From Delphinapterus leucas (Eukaryota; Chordata; Mammalia; Artiodactyla; Monodontidae), in the NCBI RefSeq assembly GCF_002288925.2, contig NW_022098043.1, positions 7,009,810 through 7,073,809 of the forward strand: a DNA stretch of 64,000 bases, read 5' to 3'. The position numbers were made by a program, and so were the translations under genes. Every line of letters starts with the position of its first letter. The first letter of the stretch is position 1. Positions 22,101 through 34,100 of the stretch are shown here, piece after piece. The notes under the pieces were generated by a model. The model was not told the DNA's origin. It did not search any database and saw only the letters and a list, made by a program, of their open reading frames with translations.

Positions 22101-25100
22101 AGTTTTCATGCTTGGTGCTGCTTAGCAGAGGGAAACAATGCCAGAACTCAGACTGTCTTCCTCCTTCGTTCGCTGACATTTGGTGTCTCAGCCCACCTCT
22201 CTCATCTTGTCATTTTAGTTTTACAGTTTTGACTAGAAAGCATGGCAGAGCTGAAAGTGATTTCAGGACTTATGCTGCTCCCCTCAGCTTGTCAGAAATT
22301 GTAGATGAGCTATTTTTTTTTTTTTAGATCTTCTAGCTTGATCTGCAGCTCAGTGGAATTTTGTTGCTGTACCTTGTTATCTTGCATTTAAAAAGCATAG
22401 TTCTCAACTCTTGCTTTTGCGGACGTCACCTGTCAGTGTACCATGTCCACAGGTGCAGGATACGGGACTTCACTTAAAACGTACCCCACTCTTTAGGTTT
22501 ATATTAAAACTTGTTCCTGAGATGTTGTGATGGTCATCATAGCAAACAGATGATAGACATTTATCAAATGTTTACCTTGTGCCTAGAATTTTTCTAAGTG
22601 TATAGATATTAACTCATTTAATCTACACAACAACGCTGAAAGGTCAGTATTACTAGTGTACCGATTGTACTGATGAGTAAGTAAACGGAGGCACAGAGAG
22701 GTGAGAGTCGTTTGCTAAAGGGTACCACACTTAATGCATAGGTTTCCCCTAGTTATATAATTGTCTGAAATTCTTTTTCTTTGAAAATTTGAAGGACTAC
22801 TGTATCTTTCAATGTACCATTTGTCCAAAGCCCTTCTTAGGCAGTTTTTGTCCCTTCCACTTTTGGTAGCTTGTTAAGATCTCTGTCCACAGCATCGTGA
22901 CACCTCACCCTGTGCAGGTCCTAATTCATTTATTGCTCGGGGGGTTCTGTGGAAGCCATGCACATGTGTGAGGGCAGGGAACTGCCAGCTTCCCTTTTTG
23001 GGTGTCCTGGCTGGGCCGTTTCACTGGAGAATTCTCTCTTTGATTATCTCTTCTTGGACTGCTCAGATTTCTCCATAAGGATCTTCCCTTCTCTTGCCTG
23101 GAAAATGCAGAGCTGGCTGTCACTTCCAGGGCTGTAAAGAGGAGGGCTTGGGAGTCTCTGCATTCTGTATGGAAACATTCACTTATCCACATCTCAGTGC
23201 ACTACCTCTTATCTCAGCTTTGTGTCCCCCAGTGCAGAGGCCTTAGGTTTTATATCATCAGAGAAGCTTGTGTTGTCTTTTGTGGATAGCGGGGGCAGGT
23301 ATCTGTAGGGTGTATAGAAGGGCAACTCAGAATTTAACTGCCTCTTAGATAGTCTTTTAGTCTGTTCTCTTCTGGGTACCCCTAATTCCTGGATTTGTGG
23401 GGCCAGTTCTGTGTAGTAAATTGGGTTACTTCTTTTGTCAGTTTAGAATTCATTTTTCTTGTCTTATCCATCCACCTTTAAGCTTCTAAAATATTTGTTT
23501 CTGTTGCCCCATCTGTTTTCTTGTATCCATCATTATGATTTTGTATCTTTAAAAAAGCTCCCCTTACTGTGGTTTAATAGTGTTTCAGGAGGAACTGGAA
23601 GTAAATGCAGTTTTAAAACATTTTTATCGGGCTTCCCTGGTGGCGCAGTGGGTGGGAGTCTGCCTGCTGATGCAGGGGTTGTGGGTCTGTGCCCCAGTCC
23701 GGGAGGATCGCCACGGGGCGGCTGGGCCTGTGAGCCATGGCCGCTGGGCCTGCGCGTCTGGAGCCTGTGTGCTCTGCGACGGTGAGAGGCCCGTGTACCG
23801 CAAAAAAAAAAAAACGAAAGAAAAAAACATTTTTATCTGGAAGTCCATGTTTGCATTTTTATATTCTAAAGCCTGTGTATATTTATCATGGATTTTGTGT
23901 GAATTAATAATGGATTATTTATTCCATTCTATGATTGGCTACCATCATAGAGTTTAGCATTTACTGCAGATATTCCTTATCCATCAGGCTTTCTTATCCA
24001 TTTCATTTTATATTCATTTAATGGTTAACAACTTCCTTAACTACCTTGTTTATTATACCTGTTTACTTAGCAGCTGAGCAGTTTTTTAATTTATTCTTTT
24101 ACAAGTTCTTTGGACATTGTGTGCCCCCAGAGTATTAGAGTTTGAACTAGACTTTGTCTGGGAGGGGATTTATCCAGAATCTAAACTCACTGTTAACTAG
24201 ATTTCTATTTTTACCAGAAGAATCTTTGGGGATTAGGTAATCGGATTATGTTTGGTGAATTCAATCTCTCATGACTAGTTTGATCTTGTATTGGGAGATG
24301 TTGCTTACAAAATGATTTTAGTTTATTGGCTTTCTTTTAAGATTTAAGAAGCAATGTTATATATTGCAGGATACAAGTCTAATTTCTAAAAATTCATATG
24401 TCACAAGTAAAAGTTTATTGTGGTGAGGTCGAACTATTCAGATACATTAAATCATGGTAGTTATTAAAATGATGTGAAACTAAATTTAGAAACATGACTA
24501 GGGGTAGAGTAGAGGACTTTCTGATTAATACTGACTTGGCAGTATTTAATATTGACTGCAGTATTTAATTTCTGAATGCAGTGAAGTGACTTATTAAGAT
24601 ACATTGCTGATTTTAGAAATAAACTTGCGTTCTTTTCTAATTACCTGAGTAATGCACATCTTACAATACAGCCAGTCATAAAGTAAAAGCACCCTTACAT
24701 CAAAACAAGAGGCAGTGTATTCAGAGTGTCTGGAATCCTGTTTAAAATATGTGTTTGTGTATTTGCATTATTGTTTCCTATATTCTCCCTTTATGAACCA
24801 GATTGGGTTATAACATACGTATACAGAGGAACAGTCCCTTAAAAAAAAAAAAAAAAAAAGGAAACCACTTAAAAGTATAATTGCCCTGGAGTTCTTTCTT
24901 TCTTTTCTTTTTTTTAAAATTAATTAATTAATTAATTAATTTTTGACTGTGTTGGGTCTTCGTTGCTGCGTGCAGGCTTTCTCTAGTTGCGGTGAGTGGG
25001 AGCCACTCTTCGATGAGGTGCACAGGCTTCTCATTGCGGTGGCTTCTCTTGTTGCGGAGCAAGGGCTTGTGGCACGCGGGCTCTAGAGCGCAGGCTCAGT

Positions 25101-28100
25101 AGTTGTGGTTCACGGGGTTAGTTGCTCTGCGGCATGGGGATCTTCCCGGACCAGGGCTCGAACCCTTGCCCCCTGCATTGGCAAGCGGATTCTTAACCAC
25201 TGCGCCACCAGGGAAGCCCCAGGATAGCATTTTAAAGTAAGTTTTCATAACCTCAGAGGAAATTTGTTAACAGCCTACTCAGAAATAAAGTTAATTTTTA
25301 CATTGTGATCTATTTTCTCTGGTAATAAGTATATTAAAGCAAAGTAATCATTTCTTAGGATTAGTGAAAGCTCAATAAGAGGTCACGGATGGAAGTTAAG
25401 AAGATGCATTTTGAGGCATTAGAAATTATGGGGTTTAGCTGAGAGAGGTCTGGTTTCATATCCTAGCTCCATTATCCACCAGTTGTGGTGACCCTTGGTG
25501 TATTAATTTCTCTGATTCTTGGTTTATTTATTGTTATAAAACACATAAAGCAAAGAATCAGGATACTGCATTTAGAAAGCCCCTGGCCTTTTTACTCATG
25601 TAAACATGCAAGTATCTTGCCAATGGGGGTAGAAACACATTTTCCTTTGGAAACTTAAAGATGGTTTTCTGGGTAAAGAACCATATAGGTACTATATGCA
25701 GTTCACTAGTTATCTACTGGGAACAGCTGAAGCAATAGAAACTGGAACCACAAACACAGTGAGGGGTTGAGTGAGGAGAAAGGGCCTGAAATGCCGGAAG
25801 TATCAGTCAGCCGAGGAGGGGCTGCTGGGATTGAGGGTCACTGCCATCTGGGCGTTCCTGTGATCTTCAGAGGAAATGAAGGGTAGTGGTGACTAGCACT
25901 CTGCTTATTCTCTTCTAGGATTTTTAACGATCCACGGGGTTCAGGGTGTTTGCAGTAGTAATAGCAAACTAACTGGGTCAATTGACTGGAGATGGTTTTA
26001 CGATTGAACAGTAGATTGCTTTACCATTTAAGCGTGAGTCTCACACAACTTTGAAAATAGCATTTCAATTCGGGATGAATTTAGTAAAGTAATAAGGTAA
26101 AACGGAGAAAATACATCCTGCAGGAAATCGTGGCATTTGAATGTGGGCGGAGATGAAATACAAAATACTGTTAAACAACCCCTGGGGTGGCACAGGGACA
26201 CCAGGATCCCTGGAAGCCCTTTTAGTGCTTCCTTCACTGGTAGGAAGAAAGGCCTAGATTAAGGACAAAGGAATGGCTGGCTTCTTTAGAATTAGATGAA
26301 ATTAAAAATTTAGAGACTTTGAAACTAAGGAAAGAGAGAGAGAATTACAGTACTTTAGAACAGAAGGAAAAGAGGCCCTACAAATTTGTCTTAAGTTTAA
26401 GAAATATAAAATAGATTTTTGGAGGGTATATATTGATTTTTTTTTTTAACCTTTTCTCTCTACTCCGGCCCCCCCCCCCGCCCTTTTTGACTTAGGGGAG
26501 TTATGCATATCTGAAAATGAAAGAAGGCTTGTTTCTAAAGAGGCTTGGAGCAAACTGCAGCAGTACTTCCCAAAGGCTCCCGAGTTTCCAAGTTACAAAG
26601 AATGCTGTTCACAGTGCAAGGTGCTGCACGCTGTCCTGACATCTGTGGAAATTATAATGCCACCTCCCTGGATTGACTTCCCAGGAGAATTGACATTGCA
26701 CTCTTGGTAGGGGTTAGGGAGGAGGCAGGTCCTGTGCTGTCAGCAGGAGATGGTTGATTGCTTCCTGCTTCCTTCTCTTTCAGATTTTAGAAAGAGAAGG
26801 AGAAGAAAATGAAGCCTTGCATAAGATGATTGCAAATGAGCAAAAGACTTCTCTTCCAAATTTGTTCCAGGACAAAAACAGACCGTGTCTCAGTAACTGG
26901 CCAGAGGTATAATGATTCCCACAAAGGATAGAATTCATCTCACCTTTGTAAGACCCTTGCCAAATTCCTGATGAACAGTGGTTTCAGAACAACTGAGAGC
27001 TTCTCTAATTCTCATTTGTATAGTTTTCTTATCCGGGGGATTTTACTCTTAGTTCTGGTTGCTTGGTAGAGGGCTGTATTTCCATTTTATTTATGAAGCT
27101 TGAAAGAGGAAAACCACAGTATATGGGGACATCTTCCCTATAGGATTTAGGTTAAGAATGCAGTGAATTAATGGATACTTTCATCTGATTTTTCTATTCT
27201 AGGACACGGATGTCCTCTACATTGTGTCACAGTTCTTTGTAGAAGAATGGCGAAAATTTGTTAGGTATATACCAAAAATTTTCTATTTCCTTTTTTATTG
27301 TTGATTTTATTATTTTTAAGAATTCATGGATCCTGATCGTAGTACCTTACTTTTACTAGCATATACTGAAAGTTTTATTTTCTAATAATCTAAATGAATA
27401 ATCCTGAGAGACACATTAATTACTATCATTAAAATATATCTCTAATTTAAAAATAATCATCGTAAAAAAATCTTCTCTTTAGTCGTGCAGTAGTGAAGTA
27501 TATTGACCCTCTTTGTTTCATTTGAGTAGAAAACCTACAAGGTGTAGTCCTGTGTCATCAGTTGGAAACAGTGCTCTTCTGTGTCCTCACGGGGGACTCA
27601 TGTTTACATTTGCTTCCATGACCAAAGAAGATTCTAAACTGTGAGTTTCTTCTCTTCATGTGATTTTTTTTTTCTAGTGATTAATAGAACATGTTTAGGA
27701 AATTTCTCGTCTGACATAAAGAGTCTGTTTTAAGAATCTGTTTGAATTGTGGGGTTATTTCCTCTGGTATTCTCTGCTAGGTGGAGCACTAGCCTTTAAA
27801 AAAAAAAAAAAAAAAGACTGCTTCTCCATAAAAATCAAGAGGCTGCCTGAGGCTACCTTGCTCTTGTTCCTCCCTTCTCCTTCCTGGAGCCCTGCTTTCT
27901 CCTTCCAACCTGCTGGTACCCAGGACAGTGTCTCTAGGTTACATCATATAGAATTTATCCCTCTGTAGCTAAGTTCTTTACTCAACTTCGGTTTTTGAGG
28001 TTTAGCCATGTTGATCCATGTATTGATAGCTTCAGTCCATTTTGTTTTACTGCTATTGTAACATTTTTATGTATGAAAAAACTACTGTTCCTTGTTGATG

Positions 28101-31100
28101 TATCTTTTCCTTCTTAATTTATTTGTATTAAATATTGGTTTTGATAATTCTGGTTTAGAGATGGACTATGTCCTTGTGTCTTAAAGCATGTTGTGTTTTT
28201 TTGCACAGTATAGCTCTCATATGGCCCAGTGAGTGGCAAATGATACAAAAGCTCTTTGTCGTGGATCATGTAATTAAAATCATGAGAACTGAAGGAGGAG
28301 ATGCAAACCTTTCAGAAACACAGTATATTTCTGAGCCTAGTAAGTTTTCATATCGTTCTTGGTTTATGTAGTTAAAAGTTGGCGTTTTAAGGGGGAAGGA
28401 AAGAGTATGTCAATATTGGTATTTTCTACTTAAAGATCATGTGGTGTTCCAAAGTATATTCCGCAGATGGGAAGTATCATAATTACCTCAGTATTAGTAT
28501 GTTTGTCGACAGTAAATGGATTTCCTTATTTGCATACAATAGAATACAACAGTTAACAGAAAATATGAGTAATATTTTGATGAATACACTCTGGTAACTT
28601 TGATATGTTCTTTTAGATCTTTCATTCTTTGACAGTAATTCCTCAACCACTGCTTTTTTATTTTTTATTTTTTTAAAGAACTCTGTCCAGAATGTAGAGA
28701 AGGGTTGTTGTGTCAACAGCAGAGGGACTTGCGTGAATACACTCAAGCCACCATCTACGTCCATAAAGTCGTGGATAATAAGAAGGTACCAGTCCCTCTT
28801 GTGGTCGTGCCTAGTAATGATCAAGCTTGCCTTTTGACTTGCTGTTGGATTTTCACTGAGGATGGCCTAGGGTTGCCTTATTTTTTTTTTTTTGGTGGGA
28901 GGGGATGGTGCAGGCGGAGCCATTGGACTAGAACTGAAAAGGAATAGTTATGTGATTTATGTGGATCTAGTCAGTTATTAATCGAAACACAAATATTGTC
29001 AGCTGTGTGCTAGGAATGGTCTTGGTGATGGGGATACAGGTGGTGCAGAAGACAGAGAAGTTACCTACCGTCAAGAATATTTGTACCTAGTGAGGTAGAT
29101 CAAGAATAAGCCCATAAATTCATAAGATAATTTCAGACAAGAACAAGTACTTTGAAGGAAATCTAGCAAAGTAAAGCGAGAGACGGATAGAGGCGGAGGT
29201 GCATTGTTAGACAGGGCATGGGTATGAAAGGTGCGTCAGAGGAGGAGTTGTTTTACCTAAGCATTAACTGTCAGAGAGTCAGCCTGTGACATGTAGTGCA
29301 GGCAAAACCATAAGCCTAATGTGCTCAAGCAACAGAGTAAGTTGTATCTAGAGCAGCCCTGCCCAGTGGAGCTTTCTGCAGTGATGGAGATGTTCTGTAT
29401 CTACACTGTAGCCATTACCCGCGTTTGACTGTGGAGCACTGAAATGTGTCTAGGGTGACTTGAGGAACTGAGTTTTTAATTCACTTTAATTTAAATAGCC
29501 ATGTGTCACCTCTGGCTACCACAGTGGACAGCACTGGTCTAGAGAGAAGTTTCTTCCAAGGAGGGATAGTGATAGGTGATGAGGGATCAAATTTTATCGG
29601 CCTTTATACATCATACCAAGGATTTGGGGTCTTATTCTAAGCGTAGATGTAAGCCACTGGAGTTTCAAGAGAGGTCATGGTGTGTTTTCATTTATGCTTT
29701 CAAAAAGTCACCCTGGCCATTGTGTTTGGAGTTGGTAAGGGCATAACGGAAAGAAGGACGGCCAGTTTAGAGCCTCTTGCATTTTTTTAATCTATAAAGG
29801 GTAGGTGAAGTAGACAGATTTGGTTATTATTTGGGAGCCAGGGGTGTTGCTGTGGATTGTTTTTGGAGCATTTTCACTATATTAGGAATGGCTCTTAGGT
29901 AGATCCTGACCTATATCTCTGGACATCTTGTTAATTTGATTCCAAGGTTTTGGGAATTAAAGACAAAATAGAATGTGTTTTATTTGATGATGGTTACCAA
30001 ACACATTATTTTAGAAGGGTAACTTACAAATTATGCTCTAATGGTCTAGGGTTTTGCTTCACAAGTTGAATTAAGGCCTCATTTCCTAATTCGCTGAGAA
30101 AATGAAGTTGAGTAAAAATGTCTCAATTTTTCCCCTAGAATTTTCTTATATCTTTTGTACCTATTAGTGCATGTATATATTGGTATCTAGTACAAAATAG
30201 TATCCAATTTAGGTAAAGTTTTATTATTATTTTTTAGTTTGATAGCAGTATTTCATCCATCCTTCATTTTCTCAGTCTCAAGGAGCATTGGGACTCCTGT
30301 CTGAACTTGAAAAGGCTCGACAATCAGTGTACTAGGGAAAATGTAGAGCAATTTTGAACTTCTACAAAATAACATCATTGTAAAATCTGATAACTGTTCC
30401 GCAGAGACCGCTTACATTTATGGCAAACACATTAAATACAAGAATAAATCATAGGATAAGAACTAACATGTTAAAAGAGCACAGAAAAGAGAGAGAGCCC
30501 TTGAGTCTTGATCCTCTATCTGATCTATTACCCCACCATTGAAAAAGGTGTGCCTCTTCTTGATAAAGGTGGCCAGTCAAAGCCCCACAGCTGGGCTTCC
30601 CTGGTGGCACAGTGGTTGAGAATCTGCCTGCCAGTGCAGGGGACATGGGTTGGAGCCCTAGTCTGGGAAGATCCCACATGCTACAGAGCAACTAAGCCCG
30701 TGTGCCACAACTACTGAGCCTGCGCTCCAGAGCACGCGAGCCACAACTCCAGAGCCCGTGTGCCACAACTACTGAAGCCCACGCGCCTAGAGCCTGTTCT
30801 CCACAACAGAGAGAAGCCACCGTTCGCCACAACTAGAGAAAACCTGCATGCAGCAATGAAGACCCAACGCAACCAAAGATAGATAAATAAATGTATTTAA
30901 AAAAAAATTTTAAAAGCCCCACAGCCTCCATAGCTCGCCTTCCTAGGGTCTGACCTACTTTTCTGTCTTTTCCTGACACATTCAGGTGATGAAGGATTCA
31001 GCTCCAGAGCTAAATGTGAGTAGTTCTGAAACAGAGGAGGATAAGGAAGAAGCTAAACCGGATGGAGAAAAAGATCCAGATTTTAATCAAGTATGTGTTG

Positions 31101-34100
31101 AAGCTGCTCTTCATTGTTACACCTTTTGCTGTTCTGAGAGCAGTCACTCTAAGCTCATGGACATCTCTGCGTAGCCTATGCAGGATGTCGGTTCTCAGGA
31201 CCCCTTTTTTTTCCCGCTTTCCTGCATTGGGTAGCATGCTGTAGCTGTCCTGATTTCTCACGAAAAGCCATGGGCTACATTACTCTAGAGTTCCTATGTG
31301 CTGTCAAGCAAGAAAGGCTAAAATATACTGAAATGATTCACTTTTTACCTGGAAAGAAAACTTAAACTAACCCATATCTTGGTTTGTTGCTTAATCATGG
31401 AATCTTTATGTATGAAAAAATTATTAAACTCAGATTCCCTGACGACAAGGAAAACACACAGTAGCCTTTATAATATTGGAGTTTATAGAAGAGACTTTCG
31501 GGTCTCTTACGTGTTAGGCAAATGACTAGAATCAGCATTAATGTTTCATTTTTCTTCTATTAAAATTACCTATTTTCTGTGCATTTTGTTATGGTATTTC
31601 TACCCCCTCTTATTTGGTTGCTTGATTATATCCTGCATGTTCACAGCGATATTGGAGAAAAACGTCAAGAACAGGAAATAATGTGGGAATATGTTTGGTC
31701 GATATATAATGTAGATAAGTTTAGCTTCTCAAAAAGTCAGACCATTATACACCAGGATATTCTAGATTTACCTTAAATTCATGGAATTTCTACTCTAATT
31801 AGAGTTTAGCTTTAATTAACTAATTAGAGATATTTGTGTTCTTTCTTTACTGCTAAAAAATAGTGTAGTCGGATTATGGTTAGCATCCTCCCTGAAGGAA
31901 TAAAAGTGATAAAATGGCCATCTGCTGTATCTGTTACAGAGCAGAGATTATCTGGGTTTCTTGGCCTCTCTGTGTATACATACTGATACTGTTACTTCAT
32001 TTTCAACTGTGATTAAGAAAGTCTGAAAAGCACTCTTGACTTGAATCTTGGTCTCCCTGAGATAAATGTTACTTGTAGCTTCCCAACTGGCATAAAGAGA
32101 TAAATGTCAGCATTTGTTGATTTTAAAACACCTGTGGAAGAACAAAGTCAGGCGCTGCTGACCGGGATCAGCCACTCCTACCAAATTTGTGTTTCAATCC
32201 CTCAGCATTGGAGGGCCCCCTTGTCCCAGTGCTAACCAAATCCATACATTTTATAGGGATGTAGGTTTTCAGTTTTGTGGGATATTTTCCTATAATAAAT
32301 AATGCCCTCATTAAAATTTATATACATGTATGCCTTCTGTTCCTTGGGATGGTTTTTGAGATTATTGAGTTAAGTAATATGTCTCTTGAATAGGAGTTTG
32401 CAAACATAACAAACCTTGTTTGTTGTCGACTTGTTTTATGTTCCCATCTCCTCTACAGTCAGTCCATTTTTCAAGTCAGATCTACAAGCTAGTGTATTTG
32501 CTTTTTCCATTGATATATTTTAAAGAGAAGTGTTTGTGTCCATCCTGATTTAGGACTCCATTCTCTTTCATTTGCTTGGCCGGCAGCACCATGGCAGTTT
32601 ACTGGTAGTTTATTTATTAGTGGGAGCATGGCGTAATAATCAGATGGGAATCCCTGTTCTTCTGGTAAACTTTGTGAATAAGCTTGTAAAGCTGCATGTA
32701 TATCTGTGTTCTTACTGTCCTTATTTCTGTCATTTCAAGCTTTACTTTTCAGCCTAAGAGTTATTTAGAAAACTTTTAAAAATGTTTTCAAGTGATTTCG
32801 ATTTTTGGGAAACTTTAACTTTTTTAATGTCTGGTTCTACCTATTATTGTCATACCCACAGCAATTTTTAAATCGCTGTTCTGTTCCTCAGGTGCAGATG
32901 ACAACAGATTTCACTTTTATAAATACGATAGAGAATATTTGTTGGGGAACATTGTTTTTTATGACATAATTATTTGTTTTACTTTGAACTTTCTTTTGTC
33001 TTCCTTCTCCTTGTTGTATACTCTAGAATGTTTTAAACATTTTTGTCTTGCAAAAAAGGTGTAACCTTCCGTTTTGAAAAGAGTAGTTGGTCCCAGAAGA
33101 ATGTCAAGAGTTTTCAGAATGTCGGCCTCCTCAGATCTTTTCTTTGTAATACGTTGCACTATCTCAATACAAAGCTTCTGTAACTGCTGTTTTAAATCCC
33201 TGTAATATAAAATGATGCATTTCTATTTGTCCTTAATGGAAATGAACAAATCCCCTTTCCTCTTTTCTCTAAGCTAGATCAACCCAGTTCCTTTGACTTT
33301 GACCTTATCTACGATTTAGGTTAATAATGTACCCAGTATTGGATATTACTTAGGTAATTGAAAGCCTTCTAAAACCAGTGGATTGCTTTTTGTCAGATAA
33401 GTTCGATTTAAATTCTATGGATTTAAAAGAAATTCTGGGAAAGGCTTTTAGACCCATTAAAAAATATATCTTGCTTAATGCTCAGGGCTTTGTTAGTTGG
33501 TTGTGTTTTATATTTCTAAAGTAAAATTTTAGGTTGTAGATATTTTCCCTTATATTCCTAATTGTGAAATTTAGGTCCAATTTCACCTTTTCTTGAATAG
33601 TTGAGATTGAGAAAAATGTGTCATGAATTTTTTTTTAAACTCCCACGTTGTTTCTTATGTTAGAATCACCTGTGTGCCTCTTTAGACGAACAGCTAGAGC
33701 TGAATCTAGCGTTGTGCAGCACCTAGGCAGTGGCCTATCACCCTGAACAAATGCTCTTCTGTTTACCCCCTGATCCTCTCTGCTTTGTAAATCTCTGGAG
33801 CTCCATTGATGATGCATAGGTGGCATCTGTGTCCATAATGACCCCTAAACCGCTCTGATTATGCACACCTGACACTCAGTGACAGCTTCGGAAACCAGAG
33901 GCAGAGCCTGGGGGTTACCTCATCCAGATTTAATTAAACCAGGGGAAAAGATTATTTTAAAAATCTTGTTTCATTCATTCCCTGTCCTGGTTAGCAGAAG
34001 AATCTTGACTGTTAACCTCTTGATGAGGCATTTATTGGAGTATTGTAGAAAGCTACTTGGTTCTCATCTATTTTTTTCTTAAGACTAGTACAATATGTAT

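Larger units (their letters stand above)
20130..26495 (+). other. USP48: USP48 intron W7-W8 (largest in the window)
   Basis: The intron is 6.4 kb and repeat-rich. It holds CHR-2 at 20404-20641 (minus), an L1 3' end at 21175-21612 (minus), an older SINE at 21727-21828 (minus), a MIR at about 22555-22740 (minus), CHR-2 at 23629-23823 (plus) and CHR-1 at 24905-25219 (minus). The spaces between them hold no coding sequence I recognise. The polypyrimidine tract of its acceptor is largely a C run. Confidence 0.85.
28786..30985 (+). other. USP48: USP48 intron W13-W14
   Basis: The intron is 2.2 kb. It holds an ancient dispersed repeat at about 28990-29800 split by an MER5-like DNA transposon at 29354-29536, and a long plus-strand CHR-1 SINE at 30592-30912 close to the acceptor. 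Its last 70 bases are CT-rich and end ATTCAG. Confidence 0.85.
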
